Assembly: GCA_964610765.1 (NCBI GenBank)
Contig: CAZSWS010000044.1
Coordinates: forward strand, 1 to 23,460
Reading direction: 5' to 3'
DNA length: 23,460 nucleotides
From: CAZSWS01 sp964610765
Lineage (GTDB): Bacteria; Bacteroidota; Bacteroidia; Bacteroidales; Tannerellaceae
The position numbers and the translations under genes were made by a program. The number at the start of each line of letters is the position of its first letter. Position 1 is the first letter of the stretch. This document shows positions 1 to 7,767 of the stretch, piece after piece. The notes under the pieces are model-generated. The model was not told the origin of the DNA and did no database searches. It saw only the letters and a program-made list of their open reading frames with translations.

Positions 1-43
1 AAAAAATCCGAAAGCAGAAGATGATTCTCCTACTTTCGGATTT
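1..43 (-). terminator. Rho-independent terminator of the rubrerythrin gene
   Basis: An 11-bp perfect stem (4-14 paired with 33-43, AAATCCGAAAG/CTTTCGGATTT) encloses an 18-nt loop that can pair further (AGAA with TTCT). Read on the minus strand it is followed by a run of T (complement of 1-6). It lies just downstream of the rubrerythrin stop codon, as expected for an intrinsic terminator. Confidence 0.8.
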
Positions 44-66
44 ATACGTTAAAAAGAGGTAACTAA

Positions 67-648
67 TTAATAGTTCTCTTTCATTGGCTCAAAGAATGCT
101 TGCGGATGTACACATGCCGGACATTTTTGAGGAGCTTTCTTACCTTTGTGTACGTAACCACAGTTACGGCATTGCCAGTAGATTTCGCCATCTCTTACCC
201 AAACGGTATTGTTAGTTACACGCTCTAATAAAACGCGATAGCGTCTTTCGTGCTCTTCTTCAACCTTAGCAATCATGCGAAAAGCAACCGCTATTTCTTT
301 AAATCCTTCTTCTTCAGCAACCTTAGCAAACTCAGGATAAAGGATACTCCATTCTTCATTTTCACCGGCTGCAGCAGCTGCCAGGTTTTCAATCGTATTA
401 CTGATAATCCCGGCAGGATAAGAAGCGGTAATTTCAACCATTCCACCTTCCAGGAATTTGAAGAAACGCTTAGCGTGTTCTTTTTCTTGCTCAGCTGTTT
501 CCATGAAAACGCCGGCAATTTGCTCATAACCTTCTTTTTTAGCTACACTCGCAAAATAAGTATAGCGAGTTCTTGCTTGTGATTCACCGGCAAAAGCCTT
601 CAATAGGTTTTGTTCTGTCTTTGTGCCTTTTACACTTTTTGTTTCCAT
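67..648 (-). CDS. rbr: Rubrerythrin
   Basis: A 193-aa cytoplasmic non-heme di-iron protein that, in this family, reduces hydrogen peroxide in anaerobes with electrons from rubredoxin or NADH-linked carriers. The N-terminal four-helix ferritin-like domain (about 1-145) carries the duplicated Glu/His ligand pattern: GESQAR, then ETAEQEKEHA, and later EFAKVAEEEG followed by KVEEEHERRY. The C-terminal rubredoxin-like domain (about 150-193) has CRNC and, after a spacer, CPAC for one iron. Length and domain order match classical rubrerythrin. The gene stands alone with its own terminator and its 5' side faces a divergent gene. It fits an oxidative-stress defence role in a strict anaerobe. The start is the first ATG of the open frame and gives the family N-terminus. 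Confidence 0.96.
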   Translation of the reverse strand: METKSVKGTKTEQNLLKAFAGESQARTRYTYFASVAKKEGYEQIAGVFMETAEQEKEHAKRFFKFLEGGMVEITASYPAGIISNTIENLAAAAAGENEEWSILYPEFAKVAEEEGFKEIAVAFRMIAKVEEEHERRYRVLLERVTNNTVWVRDGEIYWQCRNCGYVHKGKKAPQKCPACVHPQAFFEPMKENY

Positions 649-900
649 AATTATAACTATTTAGTCTGTTTGTGAAGTAAAGTCTTATTACAAAATAAAG
701 AAATATTCTTGAGGAATCCTAACTTGAAAACGTGATGCAACTTTTTTTTGTGTTAATTAAACGAACGTGAATTTATGCATCTTCTCTATACGGATTTTCT
801 TCTTTTAGAAGGAAATAAAGAGACGTTGAAGACGTTCTCATCTTATTTTGTATTTTTGCCATAAGCTGTTTAAAATCAGTTTTAACTTTATATATCAAGA
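649..900. other. Divergent intergenic region between rubrerythrin and the DUF2461 gene
   Basis: This 252-nt stretch must hold both outward promoters. A clear Bacteroidetes-type box is seen only for the plus-strand gene. For rubrerythrin there is just a near match, TATTTTG, on the minus strand at 697-691. No ORF of note and no structured RNA was recognised. An 8-T run occurs near 742. Confidence 0.5.
826..858 (+). promoter_or_regulatory. Bacteroidetes-type promoter (-33 TTG, -7 TATTTTTG)
   Basis: The box TATTTTTG at 851-858 matches the Bacteroidetes -7 consensus TAnnTTTG. A TTG at 826-828 lies about 27 bp upstream, close to the usual -33 position. The expected start of transcription near 865 would leave a leader of about 35 nt before the ATG at 901. 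Confidence 0.55.
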
Positions 901-1569
901 ATGAATAAAGAACTCTATACATTTCTGTCTGAATTGCGGACAAACAACCATCGAGAATGGTTTAAAGAAAACAAAGACAGATATGATGTCTTACGCAAAG
1001 GTTTTGAAAAAGATATCCAATTGATTATCGATCAGATAGCTTCTTTTGATCCTGAAATAGTGGGTTTACAAGCAAAAGAATGTCTCTTCCGGATTTACAG
1101 AGATATTCGTTTTTCACCAAATAAAACCCCTTATAAGACCCACTTCTCAGCCTATATAGCCAGAGGGGGTAGAAAAAGCGAGAGAAGCGGCTATTACATT
1201 CATATCGAACCGGGCAACTCGCTCGTATCAGGGGGAATATGGCAACCGGAGACGGCCATCTTAAAAAAGATACGGCAAGACATCTATGAAAACATAGACG
1301 AGTTTAATGAAATACTGGAAGAACCGGTGTTTAAGGCCATCTATCCCGGTCTTGTAGGTCAAAAACTCAAAAGAATGCCCGCAGGATTTCCCACTGATTT
1401 TTCGTATGAGTACCTCAAACACAAAGATTTCTGTATTGACCACCAGGTGGCAGATTCTTTTTTTTATGCCGAAGATTGGTTAACACAAACAACTCATTTA
1501 CTTCGTATACAGTATCCTTTGCATCGGTTTCTGAACTATAGTGTAGACGAATATAGAGGCGTTATATAA
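901..1569 (+). CDS. DUF2461 (TIGR02453-like) family protein
   Basis: A 222-aa protein with the features of the DUF2461/TIGR02453 family, whose biochemical role is not established. The family pattern is visible: an N-terminal NREWFKENKDRYD segment, then RIYRDIRFSPNKTPYKTHF, then a SGYYIHIEPG strand and SGGIWQP. It has no signal peptide or membrane segment, so it should be cytoplasmic. It starts at an ATG about 35 nt below a good promoter box. It is followed after 6 nt by the methyltransferase-like gene, so the two are probably co-transcribed. The family assignment is firm but the function is unknown. Confidence 0.9.
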   Translation: MNKELYTFLSELRTNNHREWFKENKDRYDVLRKGFEKDIQLIIDQIASFDPEIVGLQAKECLFRIYRDIRFSPNKTPYKTHFSAYIARGGRKSERSGYYIHIEPGNSLVSGGIWQPETAILKKIRQDIYENIDEFNEILEEPVFKAIYPGLVGQKLKRMPAGFPTDFSYEYLKHKDFCIDHQVADSFFYAEDWLTQTTHLLRIQYPLHRFLNYSVDEYRGVI

Positions 1570-1575
1570 AACAAC

Positions 1576-2328
1576 ATGGCTATATTCCCTCAATTTCTCA
1601 GGCGACTGCGATTCAAACACGGGCATGGCGTACACTCTCCTTTTGTGTATCAACTAATTACGAATACCATAAACGTACAAGAAAACTATTACTTTTACGA
1701 CAAGATACGCTCCATAGCAGAAGGACTGAAAAGCAACAATCATAAAATAGCCTACTCCGTACATGGGGAACAAACTAAACGTAAACCGGTTGCTCACATT
1801 AGTCAGGCGTTTTGTAGCAATAAGAAGGCAGAACTCCTTTTCCGACTGGCTAAAGAAAGAGGGGCTAATCGACAGCTGCATATAGGTTCTTCTTTTGGAC
1901 TAGATTCTGTTGCCTTATCCGGATTTTCAAGAAACTGCACGATAGACATTGTGGAAGAAAATCCGGAGATACTACCAATAACTCAAAAGAATATCTCTGC
2001 CATACTTCCAGCACATACGCATTTTTTCACTGACTTACCTTCAGACAGCTTGCAGACTCTTTCAAAAGAGCAACCTTACGACTTAATTTATATAAGTCGG
2101 TTGAATGAATTACAAGACGCTACATGGCTTACCGATAAAATTCATACTGCCCTAAAAACAGATGGTGTACTCATTATTGATGGGATACATGCAAACAAAC
2201 AGGGAAAGAAACTGTGGGAATTGCTCTGTAAAAATCCGGATTTCACCATCTCAATCGACTTATATCATCTTGGTTTACTTTACTTCATGCCATTAATGAA
2301 TAAAAAAAACTATAATGCCTATATATAA
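1576..2328 (+). CDS. Class I SAM-dependent methyltransferase-like protein
   Basis: A 250-aa protein. The N-terminal 90 residues (with GHGVHSPFVYQLI) are a segment I associate with Bacteroidetes homologues. A Rossmann-type methyltransferase fold follows. LHIGSSFGLDSVAL (about 101-114) corresponds to the SAM-binding motif I of O-methyltransferases, IDIVEENPE to the acidic residue after strand 2, and YDLIYISRLNE to the motif-IV region. GVLIIDGIHAN resembles the post-motif loop seen in catechol-O-methyltransferase relatives. Motif I is Gly-poor (GSSFG in place of GxGxG), so the substrate, and even activity, cannot be inferred. It lies 6 nt downstream of the DUF2461 gene, probably in the same transcript. 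The last codons contain an A8 run. Confidence 0.75.
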   Translation: MAIFPQFLRRLRFKHGHGVHSPFVYQLITNTINVQENYYFYDKIRSIAEGLKSNNHKIAYSVHGEQTKRKPVAHISQAFCSNKKAELLFRLAKERGANRQLHIGSSFGLDSVALSGFSRNCTIDIVEENPEILPITQKNISAILPAHTHFFTDLPSDSLQTLSKEQPYDLIYISRLNELQDATWLTDKIHTALKTDGVLIIDGIHANKQGKKLWELLCKNPDFTISIDLYHLGLLYFMPLMNKKNYNAYI

Positions 2329-2427
2329 TTCTTCATATATCGCTAACCTTGCATAAAAAAGGTTAAAAAACAGGCGTTTTGCTTACAACTCGCATCTATC
2401 TGAGGCAAAATAATAGAGTCTTATTAC

Positions 2428-2435
2428 TATCTTTG
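2428..2435 (+). promoter_or_regulatory. Bacteroidetes -7 box upstream of the oxidoreductase gene
   Basis: TATCTTTG matches TAnnTTTG exactly. No convincing TTG is present at the -33 distance. The predicted leader to the ATG at 2510 is about 68 nt. Confidence 0.45.
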
Positions 2436-2509
2436 TTGGGTTGGTGAAAAAATCCACTAATCTGAATACATAGAATCAATCTTTATAAGAACACACTAAT
2501 TATTATGCT

Positions 2510-4137
2510 ATGGTAAACATTTCAAGAAGATCTTTTCTTCAAAAAGGAACAGCTGCTGCAGCAGCCTTAACTATTGTACCCAATACTGTTTTAGGAAAAA
2601 GCTATGGACACACAGCTCCTTCTGACAAACTTAACATTGCTGCCATTGGTATCGGTGGTATGGGTAATGCTAACTTAAACGCAGTTAAAGACCATGAAAA
2701 CATCGTTGCTTTATGTGATGTTGACTGGAGATATGCTAAAGGCGTTATGGATGCTTATCCCAATGCAAAAAAATATTGGGACTATCGCAAAATGTACGAC
2801 GAAATGGGTAAATCGATTGACGCTGTAATTGTAGCGACAGCCGACCATACTCACGCAATCATTACTGCAGATGCAATGACAATGGGCAAACATGCCTATG
2901 TTCAAAAACCATTGACTCACTCGGTTTATGAGTCACGCTTATTGACCAAACTAGCTGACAAGTACAAAGTGGCTACTTCTATGGGTAACCAAGGTGCTTC
3001 AGGCGAAGGTGTAAGTATCACTTGCGAGTGGATTTGGAACGGAGAGATAGGTGAAATTACTAAAGTAGAATCTGCTACTGACCGTCCTATCTGGCCACAA
3101 GGTCTAAACACTCCTGAAAAAATTGATAAAGTGGCTAAAACATTGGATTGGGATTTATTTACAGGTCCTGCCAGAATGAAGCCGTTTAATGAAGTCTATC
3201 ACCCATGGAACTGGCGTGGATGGTGGGATTATGGAACAGGTGCACTAGGTGATATGGCTTGCCATATTCTTCACCCGGTATTTATTGCACTAAATCTTAA
3301 ATACCCGAGTAAAGTAGAAGCTTCTTCTACCCTATTATTAAACGACTGTGCTCCGCAAGCTCAGCACGTAAAACTTACGTTCCCGGCTCGCGACAACATG
3401 CCTAAAGTAGCCATGCCTGAAGTAGAAGTACACTGGTATGACGGTGGTATGATGCCTGATCGCCCGAAAGGATACCCACAAGGCGAAAACCTGATGAGAG
3501 AAGGTGGCGGTTTAGTGATTTTCCACGGAACAAAAGACACCTTAGTCTGTGGATGCTACGGTCAAAACCCCATATTGCTTTCAGGTCGCAAACCAAATGC
3601 TCCTAAAGTTCGTCGTCGCGTAAATGTAAGTCACGAAATGGATTGGGTACGCGCATGTAAAGAAAGCCCGGCTAACCGCTTGATGACTACTTCTGATTTC
3701 TCAGAAGCTGGTCCATTCAACGAAATGGTCGTAATGGGAGTATTGGCCGTTCGCCTGCAAGCTCTTCAAAAAGAACTACATTGGGATGGCGAAAACATGA
3801 AGTTCACTAATATTGGTGCAGATGAAACAATCAAAACCGTTATCAAAGNNNNNNNNNNNNNNNNNNNNNNNNNNNNNNNNNNNNNNNNNNNNNNNNNNNN
3901 NNNNNNNNNNNNNNNNNNNNNNNNNNNNNNNNNNNNNNNNNNNNNNNNAACATGAAGTTCACTAATATTGGTGCAGATGAAACAATCAAAACCGTTATCA
4001 AAGACGGATTTACCATTAAAGACGGACATCCATCATTCAACAAAGACTGGACTGACCCCGTTAATGCACAAGCTTATGCTGCTGAACTGATCAACCACAA
4101 ATATCGTGATGGTTGGAAATTGCCCGCAATGCCTTGA
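2510..4137 (+). CDS. Tat-exported Gfo/Idh/MocA family oxidoreductase (interrupted by a false assembly gap)
   Basis: A secreted NAD(P)-dependent sugar oxidoreductase. The N-terminus has a twin-arginine signal (SRRSFLQKG, R6-R7, then a hydrophobic Ala-rich stretch). Next come the Rossmann motif GIGGMG (47-52), the family lysine motif QKP (132-134, the EKP of other members) and a catalytic-region histidine pattern GDMACHILHP (H252, H255). The frame is broken by 100 N (3849-3948), but 55 bp before the gap (3794-3848) are repeated exactly after it (3949-4003). Removing 155 bp gives one continuous frame of 491 codons (490 aa), ending GWKLPAMP, a normal family length. A DUF1080 lipoprotein follows. 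Together they suggest C3-oxidation of sugars or glycosides to 3-keto forms in the periplasm. The substrate is unknown. Confidence 0.9.
3849..3948. other. 100-N scaffold gap that is a failed overlap join
   Basis: Exactly 100 N. The 55 bases on its left edge (3794-3848) are identical to the 55 on its right edge (3949-4003), so the two contigs overlap and no sequence is missing. The surrounding ORF is intact after collapse. The N count is therefore a placeholder and not an estimate. Confidence 0.92.
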
Positions 4138-4145
4138 TAAAAAAT

Positions 4146-4180
4146 AAATACAGGATATGAGTAATTCATATCCTGTATTT
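4146..4180 (+). terminator. Perfect 15-bp hairpin between the oxidoreductase and DUF1080 genes
   Basis: Arms 4146-4160 and 4166-4180 are perfectly complementary around a 5-nt loop. The stem is AT-rich and the tail has only short T runs (ATTTGATATAATTT). It could be a partial terminator, or an mRNA-stabilising structure that sets the ratio of the two proteins. Confidence 0.5.
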
Positions 4181-4202
4181 GATATAATTTAAAACGTATT
4201 TC

Positions 4203-5111
4203 ATGATGAAAAAAACAGTTTATCTATTTAGTATTTTAACATCCGCTTTTTTGTTTTCTTGCACAGGAGGACAAAAAGTAAAAACAGTTGCTGAAATGGA
4301 AGGGGAACTATACGCTCCGGGACAAGAAACAACTTACACGAATGTGGAAGCAAAGGCAGTATCTGAGACAGATACTATACCTGCGTACACAATCATTGAA
4401 AGCCCACAAGTTAACTTGGAAGCATTCCCGGTTGACAATGATGGCTACATCATCCTATTTGACGGTACATCAACCAAAGGATGGAGAGGCTACGGAAAAG
4501 AACATCTTCCCGGAAAATGGACTATTGACGAAGCTGAAGGCGCATTAAAATTCGGTGGAACCGGAGGTGGAGAAGCGCAAGATGCTGATGGTGGAGACAT
4601 CATCTTTGCTCATAAATTCAAAAACTTCGAACTTTCAATCGACTGGAAGGTAGCCAAAGGTAGTAACTCTGGTATTTTCTTCTTAGCACAGGAAATTCAA
4701 AATCAACCCATCTATATCTCTTCACCGGAAAGCCAAGTATTGGACAACGTGAACCACGTAGATGCAAAAATGGGTAAAGATGGCAATAGAATGTCTAGCT
4801 CACTGTATGATATGATTCCGGCTGTTCCTCAAAATTCTAAACCTTTTGGAGAATGGAACAACACAACAATCACGGTATTCAAAGGGACTGTTCTACATGC
4901 TCAAAATGGTGAGAACGTAGTAGAATACCACTTATGGACACCACAGTGGACAGAGTTGATTCAAGCCAGCAAGTTTAGTCTTAAAAATTGGCCGCTAGCT
5001 TACGAACTACTTACAAATGTAGGTGGTCCTAACAGAGAAGGCTATATCGGTCTTCAAGACCACGGAGATGACGTTTGGTTCAAAAACATCAAAGTCAAAA
5101 TCCTAGAATAA
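4203..5111 (+). CDS. DUF1080 lipoprotein (3-keto-disaccharide hydrolase family)
   Basis: A 302-aa lipoprotein. A signal peptide ends in a lipobox, LFSC, with the lipidated Cys at 20. A Thr-rich linker of about 60 residues follows, then the DUF1080 concanavalin-like domain (about 80-302). Family landmarks are GYIILFDGTSTKGWRGY, the strand ELSIDWKV, SNSGIFF, PESQVLDN, and the terminal GYIGLQDHGDDVWFKNIKV. Members are described as hydrolases of 3-keto-disaccharides or 3-keto-glycosides. The upstream Gfo/Idh/MocA gene supplies the matching oxidation step, which supports this reading. Two ATG codons lie side by side (4203, 4206) and either could be the start. The position 65 nt downstream of the partner, with a hairpin between, suggests one operon. 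Confidence 0.9.
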   Translation: MMKKTVYLFSILTSAFLFSCTGGQKVKTVAEMEGELYAPGQETTYTNVEAKAVSETDTIPAYTIIESPQVNLEAFPVDNDGYIILFDGTSTKGWRGYGKEHLPGKWTIDEAEGALKFGGTGGGEAQDADGGDIIFAHKFKNFELSIDWKVAKGSNSGIFFLAQEIQNQPIYISSPESQVLDNVNHVDAKMGKDGNRMSSSLYDMIPAVPQNSKPFGEWNNTTITVFKGTVLHAQNGENVVEYHLWTPQWTELIQASKFSLKNWPLAYELLTNVGGPNREGYIGLQDHGDDVWFKNIKVKILE

Positions 5112-5164
5112 TAATGACTTATTTGACCAACTCATTTTAGAATGAGATTAGTCTAAAGAATAAG

Positions 5165-5197
5165 AAACGGGCTTGGAAGAAATTTCAAGCCCGTTTT
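5165..5197 (+). terminator. Intrinsic terminator of the oxidoreductase/DUF1080 operon
   Basis: The stem AAACGGGCTTG (5165-5175) pairs perfectly with CAAGCCCGTTT (5186-5196) across a 10-nt loop and ends in TTTT. It is GC-rich at its core and lies about 55 nt after the DUF1080 stop. Confidence 0.85.
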
Positions 5198-5249
5198 GTA
5201 TCTCTATAAGTGGATAAGAAACACTGATTAAATAAAATCACATAGATGC

Positions 5250-5279
5250 TTGCAAAGATTAATAAAATGCCTAGCTTTA
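5250..5279 (+). promoter_or_regulatory. Possible promoter of the short secreted-peptide ORF
   Basis: TTG at 5250-5252 and TAGCTTTA at 5272-5279 are separated by 19 nt. The second element matches the Bacteroidetes -7 box except for its last base (A for G). The predicted start lies just ahead of the ATG at 5305. Confidence 0.3.
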
Positions 5280-5304
5280 GGCTATAAGCTTTAAAATCAG
5301 CCCT

Positions 5305-5433
5305 ATGAGATTAGTCGTTTTACTATCCGCACTCCTTATGAGTATTACAACGTTTGCTCAGAAGGGAATCACATTCAAGGTAGAAAAGCTTGAAAAGCCT
5401 GAGAAGACCTTTCACACCCTAAAATACATTTAG
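5305..5433 (+). CDS. Short secreted-peptide ORF or remnant of a larger exported protein
   Basis: A 42-codon frame. Residues 1-18 (MRLVVLLSALLMSITTFA) are a textbook signal peptide with a cleavage site before QKG. The mature part would be only 24 residues, rich in Lys and Glu (KVEKLEKPEKT). It is preceded by a weak promoter-like pair and followed by a long hairpin at 5451-5497. I do not recognise the product. It may be a real small exported peptide. It may also be the 5' stump of a longer secreted protein whose 3' part was lost, since signal peptide plus start is what a truncated exported gene would leave. No continuation is visible in other frames. Confidence 0.45.
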   Translation: MRLVVLLSALLMSITTFAQKGITFKVEKLEKPEKTFHTLKYI

Positions 5434-5440
5434 AACTGCT

Positions 5441-5504
5441 TAACGAATGATATATACAAAAAAGGTCGCTTAAATTAAGCGACCTTTTTTGTATATAACG
5501 AATG
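5441..5504. repeat. Long perfect palindrome flanked by 9-bp direct repeats; bidirectional terminator
   Basis: Arms 5451-5473 and 5475-5497 (23 bp each) are perfectly complementary around one central base (5474). The core AAGGTCGCTTA/TAAGCGACCTT with A/T runs on both sides makes a good intrinsic terminator in both directions, fitting its place between convergent genes. The 9-mer TAACGAATG occurs on both sides (5441-5449 and 5496-5504), the second copy overlapping the palindrome by two bases. This could be a target-site duplication around a tiny element, or chance. Confidence 0.75.
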
Positions 5505-5512
5505 GTTTAGAC

Positions 5513-5944
5513 TTATCCGATAACAACCAAATCGTCTCCTTCCATTACACTGTCTCCTTCGTTGACTTTGATTTCAATAATTGTTCCATCTCGGTCAGCT
5601 CCGATATTATTCTCCATTTTCATAGCCTCTAATATCAGGAGAGTTTGACCTCTTTTTACCGTATCACCTACTTTACAGTTAAGTTTAACAATGATACCGG
5701 GAAGCGGAGTTTTGACAGCAACCTGTCCACCAGCTGCAGCCGGGCGAGTTACTAAAGGATCACCACCAGCTGTCGTTGGCGGTTCAGCAGCACGTCTAAT
5801 CTTAATTGCGGGCTTCTTTTCCGTTGGCTCTATTTGAACTTTATAGGTTTCACCATTCACTTCAACATCGGCAACAGTTTCTCCCACATTATTCACAGTC
5901 ACTTCGTAGTCGTGACCATTGATTGTATATTTAAACTTCTTCAT
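5513..5944 (-). CDS. mmdC: Biotin carboxyl carrier protein of a methylmalonyl-CoA decarboxylase/carboxylase
   Basis: A 143-aa biotin carrier. The C-terminal half (about 75-143) is a biotinyl/lipoyl domain with the biotinylation motif EAMKMEN, the modified lysine being K109. An Ala/Pro/Thr-rich hinge (about 50-75) links it to an N-terminal domain of about 45 residues. It carries CO2 between the carboxyltransferase (MmdA, same operon) and a decarboxylase or biotin carboxylase partner. Length and hinge match gamma subunits of sodium-pumping decarboxylases. It is the last gene of the operon. The beta (membrane) subunit often found next in Bacteroidetes is missing; a palindromic terminator follows directly. 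Confidence 0.92.
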   Translation of the reverse strand: MKKFKYTINGHDYEVTVNNVGETVADVEVNGETYKVQIEPTEKKPAIKIRRAAEPPTTAGGDPLVTRPAAAGGQVAVKTPLPGIIVKLNCKVGDTVKRGQTLLILEAMKMENNIGADRDGTIIEIKVNEGDSVMEGDDLVVIG

Positions 5945-5965
5945 GAATTTTTCTTTATGTGTTGA

Positions 5966-6166
5966 TTATCTACCAGGAAGTCTTCTCATTCCTAAAAACT
6001 TAGAGCTCCAAGGTGAGTATCTACGGTCAACCTTACGAATGGTCAACACCGTACTTTCAATGTCGTGTATCTCCTCACCCAATTCGAAAAGAGCCATTGA
6101 AATAGCTGCTACTACTTCATTAGATACTTTTTCAAACTTTACTTTCGTTTTCTCTTTCGTTTCCAT
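5966..6166 (-). CDS. Small OadG/MmdD-like subunit lacking a membrane segment
   Basis: A 66-aa protein between mmdA (14 nt away) and the biotin carrier gene (21 nt away). The pattern EVVAAISMALFELGEEIHD, then ESTVLTIRKVDRRYSPWSSK, resembles the C-terminal part of OadG/MmdD-type subunits, which help assemble sodium-pumping decarboxylases. Classical OadG begins with a transmembrane helix; here the N-terminus is METKEKTKVKFEKVS, charged and without a hydrophobic stretch. The protein should therefore be soluble or peripheral. I base the family link on remembered pattern and genome context. It could be named only as a hypothetical protein by annotation software. Confidence 0.65.
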   Translation of the reverse strand: METKEKTKVKFEKVSNEVVAAISMALFELGEEIHDIESTVLTIRKVDRRYSPWSSKFLGMRRLPGR

Positions 6167-6180
6167 AGTTATTCCCTTCG

Positions 6181-7734
6181 TTATAGAGGCAGGTTATCGT
6201 GCTTTTTAGCCGGATTAGTCAGTCTCTTTGTTTCTAATTGTTGTAATGCGCGAATAATGCGGAATCGAGTGTTACGAGGTTCAATCACATCATCAATATA
6301 GCCGTATCTAGCTGCGTTATATGGATTAGCAAATGCTTTGGTATATTCAGCTTCTTTTTCAGCAATCGTTGCTTTTGGATCAGCACTTGCGGCAGCTTCT
6401 TTTGCAAAAATAACTTCAACAGCACCGCTGGCACCCATTACTGCGATTTCAGCCGTAGGCCATGCGTAGTTCATATCTCCACGTAGGTGTTTAGAGCTCA
6501 TCACACAATAGGCTCCACCGTATGACTTACGCAATGTTACCGTTACTTTAGGAACAGTAGCCTCACCATAAGCATATAGCAACTTAGCACCATGAAGAAT
6601 CACACCGTTATATTCCTGACCTGTCCCCGGCAAGAAGCCCGGCACGTCAACCAATGTAACTAATGGAATATTGAAAGCATCACAGAAACGAACGAAACGT
6701 CCTGCTTTGCGTGAAGCATTACTATCTAAACAACCGGCCATAACTTTAGGCTGATTAGCAACAATACCTACCGATTTACCATTAAAGCGAGCAAAACCTA
6801 CGATAATATTCTTCGCATAGTCTGCATGCACTTCAAGGAATTCATGGTTGTCCACGATCGTTCCAATCACTTCATACATATCATATGACTGATTAGGATT
6901 GTCCGGAATGATGTCATTTAGGAAATCATCTAGTCGGTCAATTGGATCCTCGCACTCCAACATAGGAGGCTCTTCCATATTGTTTTCCGGCAAATAGCTG
7001 ATGAGTTTTCTAATCAACGCCAATCCTTCTTCTTCTGTATCAAGAGCAAAATGAGCTACACCCGATTTCCTCATATGTACGTCAGCACCACCCAAAGTTT
7101 CTTGAGTCACATCCTCACCGGTAACTGTTTTCACAACTTTTGGTCCGGTTAAGAACATATAGCTTGTGCCGCGAATCATTATATTAAAGTCTGTCAATGC
7201 TGGAGAGTATACAGCTCCTCCGGCACAAGGACCAAAGATTCCCGAGATTTGCGGAACTACTCCTGAAGCCAAAATATTACGTTGGAATATTTCTGCATAG
7301 CCGGCCAAAGCATTTACACCTTCTTGGATACGAGCACCACCGGAGTCATTTAATCCGATTACCGGAGCACCCATTTTCATGGCTTGATCCATAACCTTAC
7401 ATATTTTCAGAGCCATCGTCTCAGACAAAGCTCCGCCAAATACGGTAAAGTCTTGTGCATACACATAAACCAAACGACCGTCAATTGTACCGTATCCGGT
7501 AACAACACCGTCACCTAAATAGTGTGTTTTGTCAATACCAAAGTTCGTACTACGATGTTTAACGAACATATCAAATTCTTCGAAACTGCCAACGTCTAGC
7601 AACATTGCAATCCGTTCACGAGCTGTGTATTTTCCTTTTTTATGTTGAGATTCAATTCTTCTCTCTCCACCGCCCAATCTTGCTTGTGCGCGCAAAGAAA
7701 TCAGCTCTTTCACTTTTTCAAGCTGGTTACTCAT
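6181..7734 (-). CDS. mmdA: Methylmalonyl-CoA decarboxylase / propionyl-CoA carboxylase carboxyltransferase subunit
   Basis: A 517-aa carboxyltransferase that moves the carboxyl group between methylmalonyl-CoA or propionyl-CoA and biotin. Both crotonase-like halves are present. The N-terminal half has RIQEGVNALAGYAEIFQRN and the oxyanion-type FGPCAGGAVYSPALTDF. The C-terminal half has VDVPGFLPGTGQEYNGVI, KSYGGAYCVMSSKHLRGD and AEIAVMGASGAVEVIF. Length is typical (510-520 aa). It lies in the order epimerase, mmdA, small subunit, biotin carrier, which is the propionate branch from succinyl-CoA. Whether it works as a decarboxylase or in a carboxylase depends on a missing partner: neither mmdB nor a biotin carboxylase gene is in the window. 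Confidence 0.95.
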   Translation of the reverse strand: MSNQLEKVKELISLRAQARLGGGERRIESQHKKGKYTARERIAMLLDVGSFEEFDMFVKHRSTNFGIDKTHYLGDGVVTGYGTIDGRLVYVYAQDFTVFGGALSETMALKICKVMDQAMKMGAPVIGLNDSGGARIQEGVNALAGYAEIFQRNILASGVVPQISGIFGPCAGGAVYSPALTDFNIMIRGTSYMFLTGPKVVKTVTGEDVTQETLGGADVHMRKSGVAHFALDTEEEGLALIRKLISYLPENNMEEPPMLECEDPIDRLDDFLNDIIPDNPNQSYDMYEVIGTIVDNHEFLEVHADYAKNIIVGFARFNGKSVGIVANQPKVMAGCLDSNASRKAGRFVRFCDAFNIPLVTLVDVPGFLPGTGQEYNGVILHGAKLLYAYGEATVPKVTVTLRKSYGGAYCVMSSKHLRGDMNYAWPTAEIAVMGASGAVEVIFAKEAAASADPKATIAEKEAEYTKAFANPYNAARYGYIDDVIEPRNTRFRIIRALQQLETKRLTNPAKKHDNLPL

Positions 7735-7767
7735 GTTTTTTATAGTTTAAATTTAGACTAAGTCTTT

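Noticed and set aside
250..582. 110-codon plus-strand frame opposite rubrerythrin
   Set aside because: It is the antisense shadow of a well-supported gene, with a Phe/Ser-rich sequence typical of the complement of Lys/Glu-rich codons.
2344..2365. TAACCTT/AAGGTTA hairpin after the methyltransferase-like gene
   Set aside because: Only a 7-bp, AT-rich stem followed by A rather than T on the plus strand; not a convincing terminator.
5142..5316. 12-mer ATGAGATTAGTC occurring at 5142 and 5305
   Set aside because: Only two copies with unrelated surroundings; probably chance, although the second overlaps the start of the small secreted ORF.
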